Positions 12,601 through 27,091 of a DNA stretch of 64,000 bases are shown here, one piece after another. The DNA is from Ophiosphaerella korrae (Eukaryota > Ascomycota > Dothideomycetes > Pleosporales > Phaeosphaeriaceae): positions 62,001-126,000 of the forward strand of contig JALNQF010000096.1 in assembly GCA_028456385.1 (NCBI GenBank). The letters are read 5' to 3'. A program made the translations under genes and the position numbers. Positions within the stretch are counted from its first letter, which is position 1. Every line of letters starts with the position of its first letter. The notes beneath the pieces were generated by a model. That model saw nothing but the letters and a program-made list of their open reading frames with translations. It did not search any database and was not told where the DNA came from.

Positions 12601-15600
12601 GTCATATCAGACAACCTACAAGTCGGAACCTGCACTGTGGCATTGCCTCGCTCGGGTCCCCTCAAGGATCAAGTTGTAGCTGTCGTGGTGCTGAAGGCAG
12701 CCACGGGCTCACAGAAAGACGTGTCTCTTCGTCTACTTCCCACCGATAGCATCGAGAGCATCCGTCCACAACTGAAAGATGTCCGTTCGTGGGTGTCCGC
12801 TCGCCTCCCCACTTTGATGGTTCCCACGGCCTGGGCAATTGTCGCTTCCATTCCAGAGCTTGCATCAGGCAAACTCAATATTTCTCTCGTGGCTCGGTGG
12901 CTGGCGGAGCTAGACGATACTACGACAAGGGCTATACAAGACGCACTCCAGGAGTCCGTTATTCAATCCCCTACGACCGAGACTGAAGCGTCACTGTTGG
13001 CCATCTGGGCAGCTGTCCTACACAGGCCGGGCGAAACGATCGGTGTCAATCGGTCTTTCCTTAGCGCTGGAGGCGATAGTCTGGCAGCGATGCAAATTCG
13101 ATCTCGAGCCAAGAATATCGGTCTCGTAGTCTCCGTGGAGAATTTGTTGTCTGGACTAACCATCGCCGACATAGCGAGAAACAATGGAAATATGATGGCA
13201 GCAAGAGCAGAGGTGATATGCCAAGAGGACGACCTGGACGCACAGATTCCCTTGTCAGCAATCCAAAGAACGTATCTGTCAGGGGCAACTCCAACCACCT
13301 TGAAGCGCTTCAATCTCGGCACTTTACTCAGGGCCTTACGACCAGTTTCTGTTGAAGATGTTCGCGGCGCGCTGCTTAAGATTGTAACCCGTCACGGTGC
13401 CCTTCGAACGCGCTTCATCCATCGTGATGGAGCCTGGTCTCAAGAACTAAACGCCAGCCCAGAAGAGGCATTCTTGCTCATCATCAAGCACGTCACTAAC
13501 AAACAGGATACCGAAGCTTTCATAGAATTTGCTCAAGACCAAGTCGATGTGCTCAAAGGCCCCGGGCTTGCTGCGTGTTTTATTTTGCAGCCATCTGGCG
13601 AACAGATGCTTTTCCTTACTGCCCATCATTTATTGGTTGACATAGTGTCGTGGCAGATTATTACTGACGAACTGCAGGAAGCGCTTCAGACGGGTGATAT
13701 TGCGTTGAATCATTCACTATCTTTCAATTCCTGGTGTCGACACGTGAGCGCGCAACACCATCTAATTGACCACGCAAACCTGGACCAATGGTCAGCAGCA
13801 ACTCACGGTGCGGCATCGCAAAATGGAAATTTGTACGGTGATACAGAAGAACTATCATTTACCCTCGATCTTGAGACTACCTCATCATTGTTGGAATTGT
13901 GCAGGTCAACAAATAGAGTCGAGCTGGTCGACGTGCTGTTGACAGCAGTGATTGCCGGTTTTCAGCATGCGTTCGATGGACAGTCACCTCTACGCGTGCT
14001 CAATGAGGACCACGGCCGCCAATCCTCTCATCCAGACTTCGATCCGTCCAGTACAGTCGGCTGGTTTACGTCCATGTCGCCGGTCTTCACTAATAAGAGA
14101 GATATCTATGGTATGCTACAACAAGTCAAGATCAGCCGGCAGAAGTTTGCAGGCAAGCGTTGGCTGTCATCCTACATGCATTCAGCAGCAGATGAGAATG
14201 TAGCAGTCACCACACTGGAGAAAGCCGACATTTTGTTCAACTATGTTGGGCAACAGCACTCCAATCCCCAGTCTACGCATCATTTCTTCTCGCGCGTTGA
14301 AAATGGATTTGTGCAAGCCTCTTCTGTCGCTCGTGATCTGGTTAGGCCTGCTCGTTACGAACTCCTTGCCATGATTCAGGACGGCCAATTGCAGATCGAT
14401 ATTGCGTATAACAATCATCTAGAAAGCAAAGAACGCATCGAGGCCTGGTGTTACAATACTCGGCAGGCGTTGGTTGATCTAAACAAGCTTCCCGAAGCTC
14501 AAATTGGAAGACTAAATGTTTATGACTGCAAACTCATCTCCGCTGATGAGAACAGCTTTGAGCAAGTCTTGGCTCATGCGGCGGAGAAGGGACAAATTTC
14601 CATCAGCGACATCGAGGAGATTTATCCATGCCACCCGGTTCAAGAAGGCATGCTGGTCAGTCAAGCTAGGGACCCTAGTCAGTACATGACCTCGTCGACC
14701 TGGGAAGTCATACCCAATGATGGGACCATGGTTAATGTGGAACAACTATGCCATGCGTGGACGTCTGTTGTACAAAATCATGACATCCTGCGCACATTTT
14801 TCGTTGAAGGTGCCGTCCGCACAGGCAGCCTTTTCGCCCAAGTCTTGCTCAAACGTATAACTCCTCGCGTAGTAGTCCTGGCTAAGGGGGCATCATACGA
14901 CGGTGCAGTCCTGGCAGTGGAAAAAGCTCCGTCGCTCCAGGCGTCTACTCAGCCTCCATTACATCAATTGATCATCTGTCAGGGTGGCACACGAACTGTT
15001 TGTCGCTTGGATATGAGTCATACAGTCGTTGATGGCGCATCAATGTCCTTACTAATCCAGCAGCTTGCCACAGCATATGATAGCTCCAATTCTAATTTCC
15101 TCACACGTTCCGGCTACAAACCTTTGGTCAACTACTGGCTAGAGACAATGCCAGTCAAGGATACGGAACGAAGCCTTCAATTTTGGCAAAATCATCTCGC
15201 GGAAGTTGAACCTTGTCATTTTCCAAAGCTCGCAGGAACTACCAATGATAAGAGCGTCGATCTAATGCCCATTCAACTAGAAAGCACCGAAAGGCTTCGC
15301 AACTTCAGCAAGGTATACGGTCTCACCCCCTTTAATGTTGTTCAAATTGCGTGGGGCCTGGTGTTGAGAGCTTTCACTGGGAGCGACACGGTGAACTTCG
15401 GCTATCTCACCTCTGGCCGCCATCGCCCTATCAGCAAGATCGAAGAAGCGATCGGCCCTTACTTCACTATGATGGTCTGTAAGGCTGAGTTCAGCTCGTC
15501 GGGGACTCTACTAGATTCCCTTCGTGGCGTCCAGACAGCATTCCTAGACAGTTTCAACCATCAAGAGGTCCCTCTTTCATCCATTCAGCACGCTTTAGGC

Positions 15601-18600
15601 CTGCGCGATGGTACAACTCTTTTCAACACTCTCCTCACATACCAAGCCTCGACGGATCGTGGGGCTACCCGACCACCCCTCACTTTCAACGAAATAGCTT
15701 CCTATGACCCAACGGAATTTGATATCACCCTCGGTGTTGTCGACACACCGGCTAAGATAATGGTGGGCATGGAGTACAGCCGAAGCTGTCTTGGACAACA
15801 TCAGGCACAACTAGTGGCAGATGCCGTGAGTCAGGCTATCGAAAGCATAATTCAAGATCCCATGCAGACTGTGAATGGAATCACACTAGTGGGGCCGACT
15901 CAACGGCAATCTATTCACGACACTAACGCCACACCACCTTTGATCGTTGATGAGCTACTACACGAAGAGATCTCGAGACTAGCAGCGATATCACCAAATA
16001 CAGTGGCTATTGAATCATGGGATGGTTCCTTGACCAGGGCTGAACTCGACCAATTCTCTTCGGATCTGGCTGCTTATTTATCAACCGTGGGTGCCATTGG
16101 AAAGCAAGGGCAGATCATCCCTCTTTGCTTCAATAAGTCTAAATGGGCAATCGTGTCGGTACTAGCAGTGCTTAAAGCTGGTGGTGCTGTTACGTTTATG
16201 CCCCTAGACGGGTCTCCAGATCAATTGAGACAAATGGCAGAAATTGCAGATGCAAGCATGGTGCTTGGAGACACAGAGGTGATTGCAGCCATCGAAGCGG
16301 CTGGGTTGCAGTGTGTTCCAGTCTCCCTCGCACTCCTGGGAAGCCATGTTCAGACTCCGCCCAGAACACCCACCGAGCAAATTAAGTCGACAGACGTCTC
16401 ATTTGTTGTCTTCACATCGGGGAGCACCGGCACGCCCAAGGCAGTCGTTCACACTCATGGCAGCGTCGCGGCAACGGCATTCTCGGAACGATCGCTGGGT
16501 ATCAACACTCCTGAAACTAGACGTTTGCAATTCGCCGGATACTCTTTCGATGTTGCCGTGACGGATATAATCAGCACTTTACGAGCTGGTGGGTGCATTT
16601 GCATTCCGTCAGAGCATGAAAGGATTCACGACCTCGCTGCGACAATCGAGAGGCTCGGCGCTAATGCAGCAAACTTGACCCCAACTGTCGCTCGCACTCT
16701 TCGGCCTACTAAAATACCTAGTATGAAGAGCCTCCTAGTTGGTGGTGAGGCTCTCTCCCGAGACATAATCCAAACATGGTCGTCTCATGTGAGGCTTGTC
16801 AACAGCTACGGTCCTGCAGAGAGTGGTATTAACGGAGTCTGCAACTTCGACGTCCACCCCGAGAGCGCAGCGAACATTGGCAGGCCATTCCCAACTATGC
16901 GCGTCTGGCTGGTTGATCCATCCAATTTGGATATGCTTGCTCCAGTGGGCGCCATCGGCGAGATTATCTTGGAGGGCTCGGGTGTTGCGCGCGAATACCT
17001 CAAAGACCTAGAGCGAACTGCCTCGGCATTTCCATCCCCACCGTCCTGGTATCGAGCACTGTCTAGTTCTAGCAAAGGTCAAGGCCGATTATATGTTACG
17101 GGAGATCTCGCTCGATACGCAGCTGACGGCACCATTGAGTTCTTGGGTCGCAAAAATCAAGAAACAAAGCTACACGGACACCGCATCGACCTCCAGGCCG
17201 TCGAAGATGGTGTGACTTCTGCACTCAAGGACAGCAGCCTTCTTGTTGCTGCAGAAGTGGTACACATCGAAAACCAGGGCAAAAGGCTGATAGCCTTTGT
17301 TTCTTCGCACAACTGTGTCTATAATGCCGCATCTGTTGTTACTATCGACGATGATACCCAAGGCTTCTTCTCTGGTCAACGGTGGACAGATATACGTCAA
17401 GAATTAAAGTACAGTCTGTCGAAACACTCCATTCCGACCGCGTTGGTGCCGGTATGTTCTATGCCATTAACACAATCTCGGAAGATCCACCGCAGGGCGC
17501 TTCGTGAGCTGGACTTGGTAACCTTCATACAATCAGCTCGAATAGATACCGTCAGCCACATAGAAAAGAGAAAGCCTGCGAATGAGCACGAAATCCTTCT
17601 TCAGCAACTCTGGGCGAAGGCAATTGGCATCGATCAGGATTTGGTCGGGCTTGACGACCAGTTCTTCGACATGGGCGGCGATTCTGTTGCAGCAATGACA
17701 TTGGCAGGCTTGGCCCGAGATGCTGGCCTCAGCTTGAAGACTTCTATGGTCTTCCAGCGAGTGACGCTGGAAGACATGGCCAAGACTCTCAAAAGTCGAT
17801 CAGAGGAAGGCGTCCTTGCATCTTTCTCCCTCCTCGGTGTGGACCATGAGGAGCTCCAAAAGGTCGTCACTCTAGCCGCTTTAGCATGCAATGTGGCTAA
17901 AGATTCTATCGAGGATCTCTATCCGTGCACCCCACTCCAAGAGGGGTTACTTGCACTATCTGGAAATAATCATGACGCTTATATCTCCACCGAAACTATA
18001 CGGCTGAGGCCAGATACAGATATAAGCCGCCTGGAGCTCGCGTTCAATATGGTCGCCCAGGCTGAACCTATTTTACGCACGCGATTGGCTTTCATTGAAG
18101 GGTATGGCACTTTGCAGGTTGTGGTCAAGGAGAAGATTACCTTCTCCATCGCCGACGACGACATTATCAAACCGGATATGGTGAGCGGTAAATCTCTTGC
18201 CCGGTTTACTCTCTCAGGAGACAGAGCACACTTGAATTGGGTCATGCACCATGCCGTTTACGATGGTTTCAGCAGAAAGCTGCTGTTGGAGAAAATTCAA
18301 ACGTGCTATGGCAATGCGCAAGTTACAATCACCCCTTCTGCACCGTATTCGTCATACGTGGCTTACACCTCAAATTCGAGCGTTCATGAAGAAGCCATGA
18401 CATATTGGAAGAATCGTCTGGCTGATGCCGCAACGCCAACCTTTCCTCGATTTGCCTCAACCAAGCAGAATTTCAAGCCTTGGACCAACGCCGTTGTTCA
18501 GCGAAAATTGGCTCTACCGCGTTTTTCACGTGGTATCACGGCAGCGACCGTAGTACAGACCGCGTGGGCTATGGCTGTCGCACAACACTCTGATCATGGC

Positions 18601-21600
18601 ACTGACGATGTCGTGTTTGGAATGATTGTGTCTGGCCGAGACGCTCCTGTGTCTGGCTTGGATCAGATTACAGGGCCCTGCATTGCTACTGTGCCAGCGC
18701 GTGTGCATCTACCTAAGGATGCTGCGGTAATGGAAATTCTCCAATCAGTACAAGATGATAACTTCGCCATGATGCCACACGTTCATCTCGGCCTGCAAGA
18801 CATTGCCAAATCATTACCAAAAGAGGCAGCACACGTTTGCGGCTTTAAGAGTTCTCTCGTCATCCAGCCTGCTCAACTTAAGGAGCTAGGTACGGAAGGA
18901 TTCTCCTTCGGCAGTCTAATAGTGGAAAAGGAGGGTACCGAAGCGCATCCGTTTGCCATCGTTGCCGAATGTGGTCTTGCGGCTGATTCCATTGAGCTTT
19001 ACATCATGTTTGATGACCGGGTGGTCGATATAACGGAGCTCGATTGGATCTTGACACATTTTGGCCAAGCGATTCAAGAGCTTGGACAAGTGCTGAATCA
19101 AGGCGATAATGTCAGAACTCTCGCGAGCTTGAAGACCCAGTCGCCAGCGGAGATCTCAACCATGCAGGAGTGGAATGGACCACACCCAGAAGTGGTCGAC
19201 TCTTGTCTACACGACCTGTTCCTACAGACTGTCGTTCGCCAGCCTAATGCTATCGCGGTTGACTCACACGAAGGAAGGTGGACGTACAAGCAATTGGACG
19301 ATGCATCTGATGTATTGGCACATGACCTCCAGGACCGTGGGGTGCGGCTGGAAAGTATGGTTGCCGTCTGCTTTGGCAAGACTGTTTGGGCGATCGTCAG
19401 TATCCTAGCTATCTGGAAAGCTGGCGGGGCCTATGTTCCTTTGGATCCCTTGCAACCCGTACAAAGGTTACATGGGCTGATCGACCAGGCAAAGTCGAAG
19501 CTTGTGCTTGCAGGTACGTCCATTTTGGCGGACAGCTTGGCAAATGCGTCCACGGTTCCATCTGCGGTAGTCGTTGACGCTGCTTACTTTGATGCACTGA
19601 CGGCGCGAGATGTAACGCAAGAGCCGATGCCAGTCATTGCGACTCCTAGCAACACCTCTTTTGTACTTTTCACTTCAGGTAAGTTTTGTCAATCAGTTCA
19701 ACGTATATAATTTTTTCATTTCTGACAACACTACAGGAAGTACAGGTCAGCCCAAGGGCGTAGTCATGACCCACCGTACCATTGCCACATCTATTGCTGT
19801 GCAAACCGCATCGACACACATGTTACCCACGTCAAGAGTCTTGCACTACTCATCTCTGACATTTGACATGTCCGTGCTGGAGCTTTACGCGACTCTGGCT
19901 CTTGGAGGCTGCATCTGCATCCCATCTGATGACGAACGAATGTCCGACATTGGTGGTTTTATGGCTCGTCAAGAAATCACGTGGGCCTTTATGACACCCA
20001 CGACTGCTAACGCTATCCCCAATCCACCTGTATCTCTTTGCACTCTCGTACTTGGCGGCGAGCCCGTCACACAGGATATCCCTGCTCGTTGGCCATCCAA
20101 TGTAGAGATTCTGAGTGGTTATGGTCCGACGGAAGTTTCGATTGTTTGCGCCATGGTCGACATCCGGCGCGACCCACTCCCAACTGGCCTCATTGGTTAT
20201 TCCACCGGTGGTAAAATGTGGCTGGTCGAGCCTGGGGACCCAGAGCGCGTTATCGGTTTGGGTGAGGTGGGAGAGATTATGGTGTCCAGCGTTATGCTTT
20301 CTGAAGGCTACTTTCAAGATGAAAAACGAAGTGGGGCTGCGTTTAAGCCTTGCCCGACATGGCTTGCAGATCTCGTTCAGGACAGTCCGGAGCGAGTGTA
20401 TATGACGGGCGACCTGGCAGTCCACCTCCCTAATGGCGAGCTCGTGTCCCTTGGTCGCGCTGACTCTCAAGTCAAGATCAATGGGCAAAGGATCGAGCTC
20501 GGTGAAGTCGAGCAACAGCTAATCGCCTCGGGATGCGCCACAGGAGATGCTGTCGTCGAGGTTTGCAAGATGGAGGCCTGGGAAGACAAGAAGATGCTAG
20601 TCGCCTTCATTCAGACTGGGAAAATAACAGATGCGGCATCTGCGGGCATTCTCGTCGACTCAACTCCATCCGCAAAGGAGAAGATGCAATCTCTACGCAC
20701 ATTGGTTTCGACCCGGTTGCCACGCCCTTGGACACCGGCCGTCTTCGTTCCTATCGAAATCTTCCCGCGTTCTGTGTCTGGCAAAACGGACCGCAAAGCG
20801 CTCCGAGCTATGATTCAAGCTTTCTCGGTAGATCAATTGTTGCCGCTCATGTCTGTGGCCAAAGCCAGTCACGTCGAAGTATCGACGGAGAACGAGCGAC
20901 TTTTGCAAGCGATGTGGAGCAGCGTGCTGCATATCCCAATCAGCCAACTCTCTGCAAGCGACATTTTCACCGACTTGGGTGGAGATTCAGTCGCGGCGAT
21001 TCGTCTCTCGGCATTGGCTCTGCAGCAAGGTTGGAGCCTACGTGTGGCAGATATTGTGAAGCATGGTAGTTTGCAAGCCATGGCAGTGGTGATGAAACTA
21101 AAGGAACACAAGCAACAAACTACGTTAGTGCCTTTTGCTCTTCTCTCTTCATCAATCAGGGTTCAAGAGCTAGCTGCTCTCTGTAGGCTCGAGCCAGAAG
21201 CAGTCGAAGATGCATATCCCTGCACTCCACTTCAAGAAGGCATCATGGCTATATCGCAGTCTCGCCCTGGGACGTATATTGGAAATTTTGTTTACAAGCT
21301 TCATCCTCGCGTGGCGATGGAGGTGCTCCAGCCGGCGTGGAACGCGGTGCTGGCGAGAAACGCGATTCTCCGGACTCGTATTGTAGCGATGGATAACAAC
21401 AGTTACATTCAGGTCGTACGAAAGCACCAGGATATATTCATTCCGGCCATTACTATGGACGAGTTGAGGGCGGAACAACAGACTCAACAAAATAACATGG
21501 CCCTTGGGAATGGCCTTGTGTTCGCGGCCGTGGCAAAGTCGGGCAACGAGAAGTATCTGTCTCTGACCATCCACCACTCAATCTACGATGGCTGGTCAAT

Positions 21601-24600
21601 GCCGCTGCTTATGGATGAGCTCGAGGAGGCTATAAGCGCTGGGTGTCTACCATCAGCGCTTCCATCGCGCTTCAATGACTTTGTGGCATTTATTCAACAA
21701 GAAAAACAGACGTCCATGGACTTCTGGAAAGCCCAGCTTGAAGATGCCCAGCCGATCGACTTTCCAGCACGACCAAACGTCACCTACGAATCCCAGACAG
21801 ACTCTATGTCAATCAGCAAGCTAAATTTGGCAACTCAATCATCGCGTCCGGCTATCACGCTCCCGTTGATGTTGCGCACTGCCTGGGCAATGGTGTTGTC
21901 TCGCTACACCGCAACTGACAACGTCTTGTTCGGAACGGTACTTTCTGGTCGAAATGCTCCTGTTGCCGGCGTCGATCGTCTGCCGGCGCCTACCTTCACC
22001 ACCGTTCCGGTGCATATGAGACTGCAAGACACGCCGACTCTGGGTAGTCTGCTCAAGCAGGTACAAGAGCAATCCGCCGCCATGATTCCACACGAGCAGC
22101 TAGGACTGCGTGCTATTTCGCAACAATTTGTCAAAGACTCTGGAGTGCCTTTGACATTCAACAATTTACTTCTAGTTCAAACATCCGAACGAGCGGCTTG
22201 TGATAAAGAAGATCGAGCTCTGGTGCCGGAAGAGTCACTTTCACAGACAATGTCAGAGAGTTACGGCCTCGTTGTGGAATGTGTACCTGAAGCCGATGAT
22301 GAGGGGAGCGTTACGATTCACGTTCATCACGACAGCAAATTATTATCCGTGGAGGCCGTCTCATGGCTGATGCAGCATTTCCAAGAAGCCATCCGCTGGG
22401 TCAGCAGCGCACCCACAACCAACCACTTAGCCGACTTCGACATGGCTTCTACGGCTGACCACGTGGCAGTCAAGGCCTGGAATCAGTTGTGTCCACCGCG
22501 CGAGAGTTCCTGCATTCATCGGGCAATTCAACAACAGGCAGAAGTCCAGCCCGATGCAATTGCACTGGATGCAACTGTGGGCGGACAATGGACATATCAT
22601 GCACTTGACGACGCATCGTCTCGTTTGGCTATTCATCTCATACGTGAAGGGCTGAAGTCGGAATCCAATGTTCCTATCATGTTCGAGAAGGGAGCTTGGG
22701 CTGTCATCGCCATGCTTGCCGTGCTCAAGGCCGGTGCCGCGTATGTACCGCTGGATCCTAAAGATGCGGTCGGTCGACACCAACATATTCTCCGTCAGAC
22801 AAAAGCCACTTTAGTTCTTGCTGCGGTCCCAACTGCGCTTTCTGAGCATTCTATTCGATGCATCGCCGTCAATTCTTCTGAGATGAAGACCTGGCCAGCG
22901 AAGACTGCGCTCATCAGCCCGGCTCAGCCCCAATATGCTGCCTACATCCTATTTACAAGTGGTTCGACAGGTGTACCCAAAGGTGTTGTCATGGATCATT
23001 CTTCTCTTGCGACAGCCGCGGCTGCCATGCGAACCAGATTTGACTTGGGACCCCACACTCGTGTTTACAATTTCTCTTCCTTTACATTTGACGTGTCAAT
23101 CTTAGACATCTTGATAGCCCTTTCATCTGGCGCGACTGTTTGTTTACCTTCTGAAGCAGAGCGACTGGATGACCTGTCGGGCTCCCTAGAACGATTCCGA
23201 GCGTCATTCGCCTTTTTGACCCCGACAATGGCATCCCTCGTAGACCCCGAGGCGGCCTCTGGAATGGATACCATCGTCTTAGGAGGAGAAGCAGTCACTG
23301 AGGATGCTCTTGTTCATTGCCGTGGCGCAAAGAACATACTAGCCGGTTATGGGCCTACTGAGACTTGCATCTTGTCTGCGAGCGGATCTCTCCGAGATGT
23401 CAGTCGAGCTTGTATCGGGAGACCACTTGGTGGCCAACTTTGGGTGATTGATCCGTCTTCGTCACCTGACCAGCCACGTCTTGCTGCAATTGGATGTGAG
23501 GGTGAACTTGTCATCTCCGGCAACACACTCGCTCGACACTACCTCGGTGATGCCGACAAAACAGCAGCAGCGTTTGCTGAAAATGTAAAGTGGTTGTCTG
23601 ATCAGCCTACTCAGCGACTATACCGCACCGGAGACCGCGTTCGATTTCAGCCTGATGGTACTGTGGTTTTCCTTGGTCGCCTCGATGCCCAGATTAAACA
23701 TAATGGAAGACGCCTGGAGTTGGGTGAAATAGAGTATCACGTTGCGGCTGCGCAGCGAGTCGAGCACGCCATCCTATCATATCCAGCGGGCGGACCATGG
23801 AAGAAAACACTCACCGCTGTGGTTGAATTGACGGGAGATGTCGGAGATCAGGAAATCTTATCATCTAGTGAACAGAATACGCTGGACTCGGTGCTACTTA
23901 CACCTAATCATCAAATAAGCGCCGCATTAGCTGATGTGCGCTCCGAATTAGCTGCCAAGCTACCTTCGTATATGATGCCACATGCATGGATTGTTATTAG
24001 TAAGATGCCCCGTGGCTTAGCGGCAAAGATTGATCGAGCGCGAATTACTCGTTGGGTTACCAGTGCGTCCGAGGCGTATGAGAAATCACAATCCCCTGTA
24101 GAAGAGCACAATGCCTCCACTAAGGCGACAAGTTTGATTGAAGAGCAGATTCGAAACCTTTGGGCCGCTGTGCTGAATTGTCCGGCAGTGAAAATAGCTC
24201 TTGACGTCCCGTTCCCGCAGTTCAGTGGCGATTCAGTCTCCGCCATCCAGGTCGCGTCCAAGGCCAAGCACGCAGGTCTCAAAATCACTGCACAGGATGT
24301 TCTGCGCTCACAAACAATCGAAAGATTAGCCATTCTGGCAGAAGAAGCTGCCGCGAAAAAGATGAATGGTATTCAAAACTTGGAGACACGGCCCGAATTT
24401 GTAGAAGATGGCCAATCGTTCCCGCTTTCCCCCATTCAGCGCATGTATTTCAAACACATGGCTGCAGCAGAAAGCAAAGGAGCGGAAAAAGAGTCACATT
24501 TTAATCAGAGCTTTTTGCTGCAGCTGTCATCTAACATTGGCCAAGAAAAACTTGAGATTGCTGTTCGATCTCTCGTGGAGAGAAACCCAATGCTACGAGT

Positions 24601-27091
24601 CAGGTTTCAACATCAATCGGATGGCGAAATCACTCAAGCAATCAGCACAGATATCCCCGGATCGTATGCCTACCACAACCTGGGAGATTGCGATGCGGCC
24701 CAGGCCAACGAGCATATCAGTGTTGTGCAGAAATGTCTCAATCCAGCTACAGGCCCCATATTTTTTGCAACAGCGATGCAGATTGATGGAAACAATCTTT
24801 TGTTCCTGTCTGCTTTGCACCTTGTTGTTGATCTAGTGTCTTGGCGCGTCATTGCACAGCAGTTGAAACAATTGCTGGCAGGTGAAGCAATGCCAGCACC
24901 ACTTCCGTCCACGAGCTTTCATGAGTGGACTATTTTGCAAGAGGAGCAAATCAAGCTTGATGATAAAACAACACTTCTGCCCCAGCCAGCCGACTTGGAT
25001 TTCTGGGGAACTGCTGGACAAGAAAGCACGTATGGCCACATCTCCCAGGCATCGTTCTCGCTCGACGATGTCACTTCCGCGCTGCTGCTTACCCAGAGCA
25101 ACAAACCACTCGCTTCCGAAACAATTGACACACTCATTGCATCCCTGGCGATGTCCTTTGGTCAGACATTTCCGGAACGAACGGTGCCTGCTATTCACCT
25201 TGAGGGACATGGCCGAGAGGCTTGGGATGATACTCTCGATATTGGCCAAACGATCGGATGGTTTACGACCATGCACCCATGTATGATGACCATCGACTCT
25301 ACTAGCAGCCCTGTGGCTGCTGTGCGAGCTGCCAAGGACTTCAGAGTCCGCACACCAGGACGCGGACGACCCTACTTTGCGTCTCGACACAGCAATGGAA
25401 AATTCGAAGACGACGAGCCTCACCAAATGGAGATTCTCCTCAATTATGCGGGAGGATATGGCGAAATCGAAGGTGAAGACGACAACGCCCTGCTTCGTAT
25501 GCCTCATGAAGCAGTGGCCAATCAAATCGATAGCCACTGCATCGGGAAGAATATTCGACGGCCTGCGTTAGTTGAGATTTATGCTGCTGTTAACTACGGG
25601 AAACTCGAGGTTTCGTTCACATGGAGTAGCCAGATGCAGCACCAAACTCGCATACAACAATGGATTGATTCCGCACGGGCCATGATGCAGAAGACGGCCT
25701 ATGAACTAATTCAAATCCCCACACAGCTCACGCTGTGCGATCTAGAGCTTTTTGATGGGGATCATCACAATCTCGACTCAATCATTGAGAAATCTTCCGA
25801 TACGATAGATGGTCAAAAGAGTGGGGAGGTTGAGGACATTTATCCCGCTACCACGCTCCAACAAAGGATGATTGGGGCTCGCGACTTAGGGGCGCAGCTA
25901 TTCATCGTCAAACAGGCCTACCAATTCCCCATCAAAATCCCGATCAACGAGGTTAAATCGCGCCTATCGTCCGCGTGGCAGAAAGTCCTCGGAAAGCATG
26001 CTGCTTTACGGTCCATTATTGTAGAGGATAACAGGAACAGGCTATACAACGTGGTTTTCAAGCAAACTCATGCTGCCATAATCACGTCTTGGCTTACTAC
26101 TGATGAGATTCGCCATCGTCTGACTGAGGAATCGTCTAGTGGTCGCGAACTGCCCACACTCGAGTTGCTACTTGAGGAAGGCAGCGAGAAGGCGCACGTG
26201 CTGTTGCAAATCAGCCATACCATTTGTGACGCCTCATCCTTAGCAGTCATGTTGAATGACTTGCAAGCTGCTTACCACGGGAAGCTGGATCGCTCGTCAA
26301 CATCCCACATGGTGCACAAGAAGCTCTCCGCATGTCATAATCGCACCACCAGCGACAATCGCGCCAGTATCGAATATTGGCAAAACCTGCTACTTGACAC
26401 AAAGCCTGCTATCTTCCCGTCCAGGAGTGGGTGCTATCAAGGAATGTACATTAGTGAGGATCTCACCATTCCTTATACCCCGGCCCTGCGCAACCTTGGC
26501 AAGCGTCACGGCAGCACCCTTGCCACCACGCTACAGGCAGCATGGGCGCTAACTCTACACTTGCTCCTCAACCAACAAGATATCACTTTCGGCTACTTCT
26601 CCTCCGGTCGCGACCAACCTATCCCTGGTATCGAAAACGCGGTCGGGCTCTTTATGAATCTATGCGCTAGCCGTACACGCCTCGACCCCGCAACAACAAT
26701 CTCCACGCTCCTTTGTAGCATCCAAGAAGACTTTTCTCGTGGCCTACAGCACCAAAGCGCCTGTCTGGATGTTGTCAATAAGCACGTGGCTGCGCCATTG
26801 TTCAACACGGCGTTCAATTTCCCTAAATCGAGCGCCGCGACGGCGGATGAAAGGACAAACCATGGGGATGAAATCGAGTTTGAACCGGTCGGGGGCACAG
26901 ATCCAATGGACTTTGCGATCCTGGTGCGGGTGAAAGACGTGCAGGTTGGAGAGGGAATCAGTGTGTCGTTGGAGTACTGGCTGGACCAGACTGAAGCCGA
27001 GATGGTAAAGAAGGCAGGGGAGGTGTTTGTGAGAGCGGTGGAATGGATTGCTGGGGCGGAGGGGTGTGACAAAGTCTCGTCTTTCTGTTAG
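6667..27091 (+). CDS. Five-module nonribosomal peptide synthetase (A-T-E-C-A-T-E-C-A-T-C-A-T-C-A-T-E-C)
   Basis: Two exons, 6667-19678 and 19737-27091, join in frame over a 58-bp intron (GTAAGT...CTACAG) to give 6788 residues. The intron falls inside the A3 core motif TSG|STGQPKG of the fourth A domain. Order with phosphopantetheine serines: A1, T1 (S601), E1 (HHLLVD from 780); C, A2, T2 (S2138), E2 (HHLLVD from 2320); C, A3, T3 (S3673); C (HHAVYDG from 3861), A4, T4 (S4755); C (HHSIYDG from 4950), A5, T5 (S5837), E3 (about 5899-6300); terminal C (SHTICDA from 6497). The loading module lacks a C domain, as in other fungal cyclic-peptide synthetases. No methyltransferase, thioesterase or reductase domain is present, so the terminal C domain should release the chain, often by macrocyclisation. 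E domains in modules 1, 2 and 5 predict D residues there. All five A domains keep the A10 lysine. The two C domains after E1 and E2 use SHxxxDG in place of HHxxxDG. The product is not identifiable from sequence. Confidence 0.97.

Noticed and set aside
19637..19740. NRPS seemingly split into two genes or frameshifted
   Set aside because: A canonical 58-bp intron at 19679-19736 joins the two frames within the TSGSTG motif.
6667..27091. NRPS as a malformin synthetase
   Set aside because: Malformin needs D residues in a D-D-L-D-L ring order; the E domains here give D-D-L-L-D, and no pocket resembles a pair of identical Cys-type codes.
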